NCBI GenBank assembly: GCA_025656675.1 | Contig: JAHXHN010000013.1 | Span: forward strand, 1 to 52,977 | Length of the DNA stretch: 52,977 bases | Direction of reading: 5' to 3' | Source of the DNA: Candidatus Thiodiazotropha sp. (ex Codakia rugifera) | GTDB taxonomy: Bacteria; Pseudomonadota; Gammaproteobacteria; Chromatiales; Chromatiaceae | Shown: positions 16,371 through 24,997 of the stretch, one piece after another | Numbering within the stretch: the first letter of the stretch is position 1 | Layout: each line of letters starts with the position of its first letter | Notes under the pieces: model-generated | The model's database searches: none | What the model was told of the DNA's origin: nothing | The model's input: the letters and a program-made list of their open reading frames with translations, nothing else | Position numbers and translations under genes: made by a program

Positions 16371-16391
16371 AAAACCCCATTGGGGACTTTT
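16371..16391. terminator. Possible weak terminator after the second NHL gene
   Basis: CCCC-ATT-GGGG hairpin, flanked by A and T runs on both sides (TTTT on the - strand). It lies about 100 bases after the NHL stop. Only four base pairs, so low confidence. Confidence 0.3.
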
Positions 16392-16486
16392 TCGAGCGAT
16401 CAAATCATCATCCTGGAGGAATGGTTGGTGCTTTATGGTACAACGGGGTCAATTACAATCGTCTTAACAGGTTCCGGCATGCCCCC

Positions 16487-17584
16487 TCAGGGCATCTCTG
16501 ATTCTCCCAGGTACTCAAACATCTGTATCCGTTGATTGAGTTGGTCTGCAATATAGATCCGATTGTTTTGGTCAACATGGGCACCCGCAGGTAGGTAAAA
16601 TCCCCCTGGACCCGTGCCTGATTTACCAATAGCCAACATAAGTTGTCCTTTCTGATTAAAAATCTGTACGTTGTTGAATGCGGCGTCCACAGTATAAATG
16701 TGTCCTTCACGGTCAATACCAATCCCTTTAAGCCGGCTGAAATGACCACGACCGTCGCCAAGTTTACCGAAACTGCGAATGTGAGTACCCTTTTCGTCTA
16801 GGATCTGAACGCGGAAGTTCATCGTGTCGGCGACATAAAGGTGACCGTTTTGGTCCATTGCAATATTGGTTGGGAAGTTGAAGTTTCCATGATCGGCGCC
16901 ACGCTCTCCGATAGTGAAATCCACCTCACCTTCCCGGTTGAACACCACGATTTGGTGTTTTTTCGAGTCGACGACGTAAAGTTGATGGGTTCTGTCGTTA
17001 TAAACCAGTCCGACCGGGGAATTTAAGATCTCTTTACCGCCAAATGCATTACTGTATTTTCCTTCTTTGTCGTAAATCACCACACGATGATCAATGACAT
17101 CGCTGACATAGACATTACCCTGTGCATCGGTTGTTACACCGGTTGGTTTCTTAAGCGCACCAGGTCCGCTGATACCCCAATATGTCATGCCTTTCTTTTC
17201 GAGATCAAACACCACAAGGCCTGAGATGCCTGTATCAGCAACATAAATCCGTCCCTTTGAATCGCTGTGTACACCATAGGGTTTAGTCAGAGCAAGACGA
17301 TCTTCCTCCTTTTTCCCGAGCAACCAATCACGCAGGCTCTGTTTTTGCGCACCGACTACGGATTCGGTGGAATTCAGGCTGCCAAGATAACGGATTCGTG
17401 GTTTTTCAGGAGGAGCCGGCCATACAATATTTTCCGCAGGAGGTAGTTCGGTATTTGTTGATGGCGCGTGAGAGGCACACCCCGAAACCATTGCGATAAT
17501 GGTCATGAGGGCAATTCTCAATGCTAACATTAGACTTGGCTGATACAAGAGACACGGCGAATACTTTGTCAGCTTAAGGTTCAC
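16487..17584 (-). CDS. Second NHL-repeat lipoprotein
   Basis: A lipoprotein of about 365 residues (lipobox VSGCAS) with about six NHL propeller repeats from residue 85 to 360, e.g. TKPYGVHSDSKGRIYVAD, FNFPTNIAMDQNGHLYVAD and FYLPAGAHVDQNNRIYIADQ. The start is GTG at 17584: GGGAGG is 6 bases before it but touches the in-frame ATG at 17590. It shares an opening WPAPPEKPRIRYLG with the WPAAPEISRIKFIT of the other NHL protein, so the two are paralogues. It is a separate transcript upstream of the conduit operon, on the same strand. Confidence 0.88.
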   Translation of the reverse strand: MNLKLTKYSPCLLYQPSLMLALRIALMTIIAMVSGCASHAPSTNTELPPAENIVWPAPPEKPRIRYLGSLNSTESVVGAQKQSLRDWLLGKKEEDRLALTKPYGVHSDSKGRIYVADTGISGLVVFDLEKKGMTYWGISGPGALKKPTGVTTDAQGNVYVSDVIDHRVVIYDKEGKYSNAFGGKEILNSPVGLVYNDRTHQLYVVDSKKHQIVVFNREGEVDFTIGERGADHGNFNFPTNIAMDQNGHLYVADTMNFRVQILDEKGTHIRSFGKLGDGRGHFSRLKGIGIDREGHIYTVDAAFNNVQIFNQKGQLMLAIGKSGTGPGGFYLPAGAHVDQNNRIYIADQLNQRIQMFEYLGESEMP

Positions 17585-17875
17585 GTTCATCCTCCCAATT
17601 TTCAGATGTCATCTGTTTTTTTGTATTTTAAGTACGGGCCCGGTACGCTTGAATGAATGGTAGCTTAACTCGTGTGAGTTAGAAATTCAGTATGATATTT
17701 ATTCTGAACAAATAGTATAGAGTGCCACATGCTTATAGTATGAAGAGGTGTTGTGATATGGATTGGTCATTGTCCGATTGCATTGTTTTAATACATTGTT
17801 CATTTTTTAAACTGCCTGCCATGGTACATCGATCGTTCCATAATTGCTGTGTTTAAGAACATCAAGAGAAAAGCT

Positions 17876-18601
17876 ATGAATATTTTTAGGCTGATGACAA
17901 TAGGGTTCACTGTTTTTTTTACTATTTCAACCTTAGCTGCAAAAGAAGAAGGCTCTGGAACAGGTACAGTGGCTGAGGTTATCAATGTAGGAAGTTATAC
18001 CTATATACAGCTCAGTGAGCAGGGTGTATGGATTGCTACCAGTCATTTGTCAGCTACTGTGGGTGATAAGATCGAGTATAAAGGCGGTATGGTGATGAAG
18101 AATTTTTACAGTAAAACCTTGGATAGGAAATTCGATTCTGTCATCTTTGTACAACTTGCAAAACAGATGGGTGAGAATATCGATCCTCATCAGCATGGCA
18201 TGAAAAAAAGGGAGGGTCATGGCACCGATAATATGGTAAGTCAAAGGTCCACCTCAGTTCATGTCCCCAAACCTGGAGAGATTCCCCCGCTTGGTGATGG
18301 AAAGACGATCGCGGTAGTCATGGCAGATGCAATCCAGCTGAATGATCAATCGGTACGACTGAGGGCAAGAGTTATCAAGATTAGTCAGAACATTATGGGT
18401 AAGAACTGGATCACTTTGCAGGATGGAACAGGCATAACACCCAACGACAAGCTGATTGCGACATCGACTGAATTGGTTTCACCTGGTGATCTGGTCATTG
18501 CCAGCGGCGTGATTAGGAACCATGTCGATATCGGTTCAGGCTATAAGTATCCTGTCTTACTCGAACATACGAAGTTCACTAAAAGTAAAGGGGCACCTTG
18601 A
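17876..18601 (+). CDS. Exported two-domain OB-fold-like protein
   Basis: A 241-residue protein with signal peptide (IFRLMTIGFTVFFTISTLAA). The mature part has two repeats of similar pattern, about 30-100 (GTVAEVINVGSYTYIQL...ATVGDKIEYKGGMVM) and about 150-240 (RLRARVIKISQNIMGKNWITLQD...VSPGDLVIASG), separated by a His/Lys-rich linker (DPHQHGMKKREGHG). The pattern resembles OB folds of the NrfJ/YgiW-like kind, which occur near cytochrome genes. Start ATG 17876 is preferred over GTG 17849 because AAGAGAA lies upstream. It is divergent from the NHL gene. Its function is not known; it may be a cytochrome partner or maturation factor. Confidence 0.6.
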   Translation: MNIFRLMTIGFTVFFTISTLAAKEEGSGTGTVAEVINVGSYTYIQLSEQGVWIATSHLSATVGDKIEYKGGMVMKNFYSKTLDRKFDSVIFVQLAKQMGENIDPHQHGMKKREGHGTDNMVSQRSTSVHVPKPGEIPPLGDGKTIAVVMADAIQLNDQSVRLRARVIKISQNIMGKNWITLQDGTGITPNDKLIATSTELVSPGDLVIASGVIRNHVDIGSGYKYPVLLEHTKFTKSKGAP

Positions 18602-18966
18602 TTTGAGTAAGATGCTCTCGAGCACGTCTTCACCCCATTCTTAACGCCAACTATGCTGGTCTATAAATAAGCCAGAGACAATCGTTGAAAAATCGGGTCA
18701 TTGGTGAACAGCATGATGGAGACTTGAGTTCGGTATTAGTGGAGATTGGCACAACATTCATCATAAAGCAGCCAGTTCAGAGGGAGAATGCCTGAGTCAT
18801 TCGCTCTCAAAACACAGGTGTTTTCGTCGTATACGAGGCTAAAACGCTATGAGCAATAAAATTGTCATCGATCGATCCTTCTCATGAGCAATAGTGAATA
18901 TGCCTAAAACGGGGTGAATTATGGGATCGGGCGGATCAATTTTGGGCGTAAATCAACATCCAGCGA
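18602..18966. other. Intergenic region downstream of the TIR operon
   Basis: No gene is visible. AAAACACAGGTGTTTT (near 18807-18823) is a short palindrome and could end the TIR-operon transcript or the OB-fold gene transcript. No T tract supports a terminator call. Confidence 0.35.
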
Positions 18967-20832
18967 TTATTTTCTGGTCATTGTCATCTTTTTACTGACT
19001 TTTTTAGATGTTTTTCTATTCGTGCTCTTGTTGGTTTTGCGCGCGCCAACTTTTGTTTTTTTACGAGTTGCCTTTTTCTTGTGAAGTATGTTGCTATTGA
19101 CCGGGTCCTTCGTGAGGGTCTCATCGTAGTTCAGCTCAGTGTTTAGCAGTTCGGAATAGCGTTTGATGCTGTGAGTCAGAAAACTTGTATTCATCTTGTA
19201 CAATATTCTGTGAATATCAATGATCTGATCCCTATGGTGATCAAGCTCCATGGAATTCATCGGGGGATTATCGAAGATGGCCCAGAGCTTCGTGCGTATT
19301 TCGAACCATTTATAGAATAGCCTGCGTATCTCTTTCTGAGCCGACTTGTTAAAGATAGGGACAACATCTTCCGGATTAGTCAGTCCATGCTGCTCCGCTT
19401 CAGACTCGATGGTTGTTATCATGTCCATTTTTTCATGGGTAAAGTCAACGTATTGTGCAACTTCATCGATATTGGTAATGTCTCGAAATAAAGGAATTAA
19501 ATAGTCAAATCGAAAACGTGAACCAAAAATCAGAACGGCAAGTAATTTCCCCATCTCCCGGTGCCCGGAGAAATCTGTTGGGGGTTGCTCTATCAATAAC
19601 ACGTAGAACTTGCGTTTATTGCTTGCAAAGATCTCCTGACGCGTCAGTATCGGGCGCATGAAACGTTTTAAGTGTTCCGTGTATAGTACGCCAAAGCCGG
19701 GGTCCGGTTCTCTATCCTGTGCGCCGATGTTTATTCTGTCTTCAAGCTCTTGTAGCCAACTGGGTTGGCCCTTGTTGGAAGCTTCGGATATTCGATCTTT
19801 TTTAAACTGATTCCAGGTAAAACTCGAGTTGGCATAGCGAAATATACGACGTGATTGCTCACCGAGGGAAATGGTGGTTTTGTCCGATATACTGAGTTTG
19901 GCCTTGGAGCTGTCGGGGGGTAATACAATCTCTATACGCGGAGGATAATAGCACTGGTCAACAACTTTGTCTGTCTGTGCATCCATAAACCCAAGAATGA
20001 TCTCTTTTGATGCTTTGATAAGATGGGGTTGTGCTAGTGACTGATCGGAGATAATAGGATTGTCGGCAGGGTAGGCGATGAAATTCTTGAGGAATTGATA
20101 GACTCTGGATTTTTTATAGAGTGCCTCAATGTCAGCCTTGCTGAGATCGGCCTTTGGTCTTTCTCCCTCTACAGGTGCAACCTTATAATGTTGAAACTCA
20201 TTCAAAGTTTTTGGATATCGGTCTGTTACATGCAGGCAACATAAGCGACGGTCGCCCCCATTACTATTCATGTGCATGGTTTCAAACATAACCGCTTCTC
20301 TGTTTGGCCATTCCCAATCGTAGTCAGGATCAGTATGGATCATAATCAACCAATCTGATTGCCTCAACTTTTCAAATAACTGTTCCTTCCACTTTTCCCC
20401 AGCCCGAATATCATCATAAGCCAGAAAAACATTCACTCTGTCAAAGTTGAGTGCTGTTAATTGGTCCTTGATGGTTTGCGCTAACGTTGTGTCTTGGTTC
20501 TTGTAACTGATAAAAACATTAATACTGCCGTTTCCAGCTTTCAAAGACTCCTGGTGTGTTTGGCTTGTCTTAGGCGGCTCAGTTGTATTCGTCAGCTCGC
20601 TCTCTCTGTCCTTGATGTCTTTTACGATGTTTCTCAAAATAACCAAGTCAGCATTTAAAGTCTTATAGGAACACGACAGACGATTCAGTTTTAGCTCAGG
20701 ATGTTCATTAACAATTTCCAAAATATTGTTGACCCAGTTTTTCCATCTGGTTTGACGCAGACCAGGTTGGGGTATGCGAAGTATGGTCTCTCCCTCAATT
20801 AATATAGTGTTCAGTGTTTTTTCTGTTTTCAT
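18967..20832 (-). CDS. TIR-domain effector-like protein with Lys-rich tail
   Basis: A 621-residue protein. Residues 1-100 are helical and of unknown type. About 105-255 is a TIR domain: INVFISYKNQDTTLAQTIKDQ, VNVFLAYDDIRAGEKW, QSDWLIMIHTDPDY, then WPNREAVMFE. E179 in the last motif is a candidate for the NADase Glu, although it has not been aligned here. About 300-580 is an unrecognised, mostly helical domain. The last 35 residues are rich in Lys/Arg/Thr/Ser and could bind nucleic acid. It starts 3 bases after the ATPase stop. TIR proteins in bacteria often deplete NAD or make cyclic ADPR signals during phage infection, so an effector role is inferred. Confidence 0.75.
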   Translation of the reverse strand: MKTEKTLNTILIEGETILRIPQPGLRQTRWKNWVNNILEIVNEHPELKLNRLSCSYKTLNADLVILRNIVKDIKDRESELTNTTEPPKTSQTHQESLKAGNGSINVFISYKNQDTTLAQTIKDQLTALNFDRVNVFLAYDDIRAGEKWKEQLFEKLRQSDWLIMIHTDPDYDWEWPNREAVMFETMHMNSNGGDRRLCCLHVTDRYPKTLNEFQHYKVAPVEGERPKADLSKADIEALYKKSRVYQFLKNFIAYPADNPIISDQSLAQPHLIKASKEIILGFMDAQTDKVVDQCYYPPRIEIVLPPDSSKAKLSISDKTTISLGEQSRRIFRYANSSFTWNQFKKDRISEASNKGQPSWLQELEDRINIGAQDREPDPGFGVLYTEHLKRFMRPILTRQEIFASNKRKFYVLLIEQPPTDFSGHREMGKLLAVLIFGSRFRFDYLIPLFRDITNIDEVAQYVDFTHEKMDMITTIESEAEQHGLTNPEDVVPIFNKSAQKEIRRLFYKWFEIRTKLWAIFDNPPMNSMELDHHRDQIIDIHRILYKMNTSFLTHSIKRYSELLNTELNYDETLTKDPVNSNILHKKKATRKKTKVGARKTNKSTNRKTSKKVSKKMTMTRK

Positions 20833-20835
20833 GGT

Positions 20836-22401
20836 TTATTTACACTCAACATTGATTTCGTGGCCAAGGATAAACCTTGCCTTTGTTGATGTGGGAGGTA
20901 ATAAGTGGTGAATAACAGGGTGTATAAAATAATAAGGCGACTCCGGAAGTGTGCGCTTATTGGTTTGTGATAATCCCTGGCCCGGTCTGCGAAACTGTTG
21001 AATGCAACGGTCAGTACCCGGAACTTCCTGTATGTAGCCGAGCAAGCCAAGATCGTAGAGGGTCTCAAAAGGTGTGTTAAGACAACAAACATAATCCGGT
21101 ATATTGATGCCTTGTTGCTCCAGATCTTCAAAATAGCTGAGTATGGAGTATTCGATATCATCCTTATTCAAGACGTAGGTGTTTACATGTTTTGACAGGA
21201 ATTCGCTTATCAGGAAATCACCTGTGAGAGGTTCAACCTCTTTCAAATACTGTAATGAAATATCGATTTGTGCTGCACGCACAGCGTTTCGTACGTCATC
21301 CGGGGTAAAGCCGGATTCTATTCTGAATTTAAGCAGTATCGTACCTATATGAACGATGTCTCTGGGACGGCCTAATGTGTGCCTGTAGATATAGTCACAA
21401 GCGTGTTCCTGTGTGCCAGTATTTTTATCGTGAATAAGCTCCGCATCGCCGAAGAATGCACTCCACGGATCAGCTGTCCGTTTGGAAGAATCTACTAACA
21501 AGTCATCGTCAAGCTCGGTGATATGGGTTGCGAATATCTGCAGCAACTCTTTTTTTGTGTATTTTAGATGGGCTACATAATCATAATACTGCAACCTCAT
21601 CTCATCGTTGAATTGCTCAAAAACATCCTGTCTGATGGATGTGAATAGATGTATGTTCTTGTGACTAAGGGACACCTCCCGAACGGCGCGTAATTGACCA
21701 TACATACTGTTTACCCACAATGCAGGCTCACGTTCATAGTAGTCATCCAGGTTGTCTAAAAATACGTAAATAGGCCGCCTGACAAGACTTAAATAGACAT
21801 TCATCTTTTGGCACTCACTACGTACCTGGGACAGCATTTTATGTCCAGACACATCCAGTCTATGACCTAGTTCAGTAAAATAGTGAAATGGGCCAAGAGG
21901 AATAGGGCTGAATGATGATATGACCTTGTCTAACAGAGTACGGAAATCATTATCTTGAGAGTCCTTGATTAATTTAACCCATTCGTTGCTGATATCAGTA
22001 TCGTTACCTGATTCAATATCGTCTAATATTTCATCACGTAGGTGATGAAGAACGGATGAGTATATGGCGTGCTTCCATACGGATGCCCATGCCAGTCCTG
22101 CTTCGCTAGGGTCGGATATCTGGTAGTTGAACTTCTTACCGACATGTTCAGCGGCATCAAGGCGATCAACAGGATTGGATGAGGTAGAGGGTATGCATAG
22201 GCCATCCCCGGATTCTCGCCTGTCAATAGCTTTACGAAGTAGTAGTAGGGTTTTACCACTACCCTTGGGGCCGACAAGATAACGCTTTTCCAATGTATCA
22301 AGGAATAGGAGGATGTCGTTATTTTTTATAATCGTGTCAAGTGATTCTCTCGTGGCGGCACTGGCATCTTCATGGCCGAATGTCCGTTTCATTTTTGTCA
22401 C
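20836..22401 (-). CDS. P-loop ATPase (Sll1717-like/KAP-type) partner of the TIR protein
   Basis: A 521-residue protein. Walker A is GPKGSGKT (44-51), and Walker B is RRPIYVFLDNLDD (about 207-217). Between and after them are helical segments (WKHAIYSSVLHHLRDEIL, IYRHTLGRPRDIVHIG) resembling the P-loop ATPases of the Sll1717 group, seen next to TIR or other effector genes. The C-terminal part (about 430-521) has no known domain. It is the first gene of a two-gene operon, 3 bases before the TIR gene. It could be the sensor or oligomerising activator of the system. Confidence 0.75.
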   Translation of the reverse strand: MTKMKRTFGHEDASAATRESLDTIIKNNDILLFLDTLEKRYLVGPKGSGKTLLLLRKAIDRRESGDGLCIPSTSSNPVDRLDAAEHVGKKFNYQISDPSEAGLAWASVWKHAIYSSVLHHLRDEILDDIESGNDTDISNEWVKLIKDSQDNDFRTLLDKVISSFSPIPLGPFHYFTELGHRLDVSGHKMLSQVRSECQKMNVYLSLVRRPIYVFLDNLDDYYEREPALWVNSMYGQLRAVREVSLSHKNIHLFTSIRQDVFEQFNDEMRLQYYDYVAHLKYTKKELLQIFATHITELDDDLLVDSSKRTADPWSAFFGDAELIHDKNTGTQEHACDYIYRHTLGRPRDIVHIGTILLKFRIESGFTPDDVRNAVRAAQIDISLQYLKEVEPLTGDFLISEFLSKHVNTYVLNKDDIEYSILSYFEDLEQQGINIPDYVCCLNTPFETLYDLGLLGYIQEVPGTDRCIQQFRRPGQGLSQTNKRTLPESPYYFIHPVIHHLLPPTSTKARFILGHEINVECK

Positions 22402-22890
22402 CCTCCCTTCCTAAAAGTAAGGAAAATTAGGCCGTGCGCCAGGAAAGTATCCTGTTTTTTTATGATGGATGAATCTAATCATCGGCCGTATATTATTATT
22501 TAATATGAATAAATATCGCTGATTATTTTACAATTACAAGATTATTAGACACTCTACACCGGTTACAGTAATAAATAATAGTGAAAAATTACCAGAACAC
22601 GAATGATGTTATATCACTGCATTTACATCATTTCAGATGAAGCAAACAGGCACTTTTGTTCCGAAGGGGGAATTGTCGTGTTTGCTGGAAATTCACTATG
22701 CAGGGCCATCCAAGTGGTTGCGTTAGAGACAGAAGACGTTAGCAGTCAGGGAGTTGAACGCTTATGCACATCTCTCAAAATAAACACATTCGGAATCATG
22801 GCCTGATCACAACGCCGGCTCAAGAATCCTTTGAACTTGCCTTGGTTGCCAGATATTCAGACTCAGCCAACTGAAAAACAGGAGGATTTT
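22402..22890. other. Divergent promoter region of the ATPase operon and HAD gene
   Basis: AT-rich next to the ATPase start. A 67-codon open frame (22603-22806) has no SD and no recognised motif, and is not called. The promoter for both genes is probably here but no box is distinct. Confidence 0.4.
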
Positions 22891-23568
22891 ATGTCAGTAA
22901 CGCTGGCTTTTGATGTCTATGGGACGTTGATTGATACCCATGGTATTGTTTCTGAGTTAGATGAACTGGTGGGCGTTAAGGCTAAGGATTTTTCGCAAGC
23001 CTGGCGGGATAAACAATTGGAATATTCGTTTCGTCGGGGGCTAATGCAGCATTACGACAATTTTTCTGTTTGTACCAGCCACGCCCTTGACTACACATGC
23101 GCATTCTACAAGGTCGAACTCACAAATGAACAAAGAAGCACACTACTACAGCGTTATCGTACGCTTCCTGCATTTATAGAAGTGCCAGATGGTTTAACTC
23201 GATTGAAGGAAGCGGGTTATCGCCTGTACGCTTTCTCTAATGGTACTGCTGACGCAGTCGATACATTACTTGTGGCTGCTGGTATAAGAGATCTCTTTCT
23301 TGGAGTCGTGAGTACCGATGATCTGAAGTCATTCAAACCAAATCCTGCTGTGTATTGCCACTTTCTTAGAGAATCAAATGCATCGGGCAGCGATACTTGG
23401 TTAATCTCAAGTAATCCATTTGATGTTATCGGGGCAATTTCAGCCGGAATGAAAGCTGCCTGGGTTCAGCGTTCTCAAGAGGCCATATTTGATCCATGGG
23501 GTATAGAACCTACGGTAACGGTAGGGAGCTTATCAGAGCTTATAGAAAAAATTGATCGTGTTGACTGA
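22891..23568 (+). CDS. Haloacid dehalogenase, type II (HAD superfamily)
   Basis: A 225-residue protein. ATG 22891 follows GGAGGA by 4 bases; a longer frame from 22831 is not needed. The HAD motifs are in place: nucleophile Asp in AFDVYGTLID (residue 7), RDKQLEYSFRRGLM (Arg near 40, as in haloacid dehalogenases), FSNGTAD for motif II, KSFKPNPAVY with the motif III Lys, and SSNPFDVIGAISAG for motif IV. These fit an S-2-haloacid dehalogenase, which hydrolyses 2-halocarboxylates to 2-hydroxy acids. The true substrate is unknown. It lies alone between the TIR operon and a structured inverted repeat. Confidence 0.85.
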   Translation: MSVTLAFDVYGTLIDTHGIVSELDELVGVKAKDFSQAWRDKQLEYSFRRGLMQHYDNFSVCTSHALDYTCAFYKVELTNEQRSTLLQRYRTLPAFIEVPDGLTRLKEAGYRLYAFSNGTADAVDTLLVAAGIRDLFLGVVSTDDLKSFKPNPAVYCHFLRESNASGSDTWLISSNPFDVIGAISAGMKAAWVQRSQEAIFDPWGIEPTVTVGSLSELIEKIDRVD

Positions 23569-23618
23569 CAATTACAGATGCTTGAACGGAAAATGTACCG
23601 TTCGTTGCCTCATGCTGA

Positions 23619-23788
23619 TTAATCCTGTTGGCGCTTTTTCAGGCGCAACCCGGAGGGCTGAGGCTGTTTTTGCGCCCAGCGGCGTTATCATTCCCTCATG
23701 TAGCCATGCTACACCACGCTCATTCTGCCTTGCTGGGCACAAAAACAGTCTCAACAGAGCCTATTGGATTAATGTTAACAGACCCTAG
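23619..23788. repeat. Structured inverted-repeat element (MITE-like)
   Basis: The arms GCTGAGGCTGTTTTTGCGCC... (about 23657-23680) and its reverse complement near 23731-23755 match at about 21 of 24 bases. Outside them, ATTAATCCTGTTGG and (reversed) ATTAATCCAATAGG also match. The centre has TGTAGC-CAT-GCTACA, a perfect hairpin. The whole region can therefore fold as a long branched hairpin. It could be a miniature transposable element or a bidirectional structured terminator. The right end (CTAGGGTCTGTTAAC reversed) recurs elsewhere in the window. Confidence 0.6.
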
Positions 23789-23797
23789 TAAACATGG

Positions 23798-24283
23798 TCA
23801 TTTCTGGTCCATGGCCTGATCCCAGAGACGACTCCAGAATCCCCGTTGCTGCTCTATCCGGTCCAATCTTTGCTCAATGGCGCGCAATGTGTGAGTCAGT
23901 TGCTGTTCGTTATCTGGTATGGATTTGTCTTCCAGGTTTCGACTACTCATGATCAGCTGCTCTATCCAAGCTGTGATCGATATATCTCGTTGATTGGCTT
24001 CTTCAATAACAGCCTGCTTGGCTTCATCAGAGAGCCCTTTCAAATTCCACTGATTGGGCGGCCTCTTTTTTACTGCCTTGGCAGTTTTGGGGGCTGTTTT
24101 TTTGTTTGTTGCGCTCGGTTTGGATTTAATGGTTGTAGTTTGTGTTTCGGGAGTCGGCTTTTTCTTTTTTATTCGCTTTAGGGAAATCGGCTTTTGAGGC
24201 AGGGCGGAGTAGTCCCGTACGGCCTTTTTGGATGGCATCTTAGTTGTTGATGCAGTTTGCTTGTTGCTTTTCTTGTCAGCCAT
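23798..24283 (-). CDS. Lys/Ala-rich protein with a ribbon-helix-helix-like segment
   Basis: A protein of about 161 residues, starting at MADKKSNK (ATG 24283); a longer frame to 24364 lacks support. Residues 1-90 are low-complexity, rich in Lys, Thr, Ser and Pro. Residues about 75-115 (LSDEAKQAVIEEANQRDISITAWIEQLIM) resemble an Arc-type ribbon-helix-helix unit, and about 125-160 a coiled-coil (LTHTLRAIEQRLDRIEQQRG). The composition suggests a DNA-binding or nucleoid-associated protein. No family name is certain. It is next to the inverted repeat. Confidence 0.55.
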   Translation of the reverse strand: MADKKSNKQTASTTKMPSKKAVRDYSALPQKPISLKRIKKKKPTPETQTTTIKSKPSATNKKTAPKTAKAVKKRPPNQWNLKGLSDEAKQAVIEEANQRDISITAWIEQLIMSSRNLEDKSIPDNEQQLTHTLRAIEQRLDRIEQQRGFWSRLWDQAMDQK

Positions 24284-24612
24284 AGGTGTGACCGGGTGAT
24301 AATCGTGAACCTTGTTATGGCAATGCCGCCATTCGCTGTAGTGTAGCGGAAATGGTGCTGCCAAGAAGAGAAAAATATTGGATTCTAGTATAGCACTGGG
24401 CTGATTACGGCACTGCCGAATGGGATTGAGACTGATATTGGGTAGAACAGTGAGGTGCGAAAGTTCCAGGCGGATGGGGAACGGCTCATTCAGTCAGCAG
24501 GATGAGTATCAGGAAGGGCAATCGACTGCTCTGAAAATAGGTTACTGCCACAATAAGGATCAACCCATTCAGCAGTGTGAATGGTTAAGCAGCTGTCATA
24601 TGCCAGAGGGGA
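24284..24612. other. Intergenic region
   Basis: No convincing gene. An open frame at 24420-24629 (69 codons) has no SD or recognised motif. It overlaps the end of a better supported small gene on the other strand. Confidence 0.4.
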
Positions 24613-24711
24613 TTATACAAACAAGTTGACAATGACGGAGATGATCCATATGCCTGCTACTGCGAGGATAAGGGTGTCCATACTCATGGAGTGACGAATT
24701 GGCGTTTTCAT
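24613..24711 (-). CDS. 32-residue single-pass membrane peptide
   Basis: ATG 24711 follows GAGGT by about 6 bases and opens a 32-codon frame: MKTPIRHSMS, then a hydrophobic helix LILAVAGIWIISVIVNLFV running to the end. The size, basic N-terminus and terminal helix are those of many small bacterial inner-membrane proteins. No known family is recognised. It stands alone between the Lys-rich protein and rnpB. Confidence 0.5.
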   Translation of the reverse strand: MKTPIRHSMSMDTLILAVAGIWIISVIVNLFV

Positions 24712-24997
24712 GGTGTTACCTCTCAACTACTCTCGGTAGACCGATACTGCATTGTGCCAAGTTCCTGCATGTTGCTATGCAAGGAGCTTCATCTATTATT
24801 ACGGCAAAATAATCAGAAAATTTACTGTTCGCATTGAAAATTCTCAATTTTATGTCATCGGTATTAAAATCAGGGTGCGATTGACACTGCATCTAAAAAA
24901 TATAGGCGCTGTCCAATCTTTACTAACTTGAGTCTGATCAGACTGGATAGTGTGATGCAGCTTGTCAGGGACGACGTAAACCCCTAGAGTGGATTCA

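Larger units (their letters stand above)
15893..16486. other. Intergenic region holding the operon control site
   Basis: Contains no credible gene. It holds the CTTAAG box (16014-16030), with a TTGGGACTAAATTCCCAA-like imperfect palindrome immediately next to it (16033-16049), and a weak terminator hairpin near 16375. Confidence 0.5.

Noticed and set aside
22603-22806. 67-codon open frame in front of the HAD gene
   Set aside because: No SD, no motif, and it lies in AT-rich promoter DNA. Nothing supports translation.
24420-24629. 69-codon open frame with several Cys
   Set aside because: No SD and no motif, and it overlaps the end of a small membrane protein gene on the other strand that has better support.
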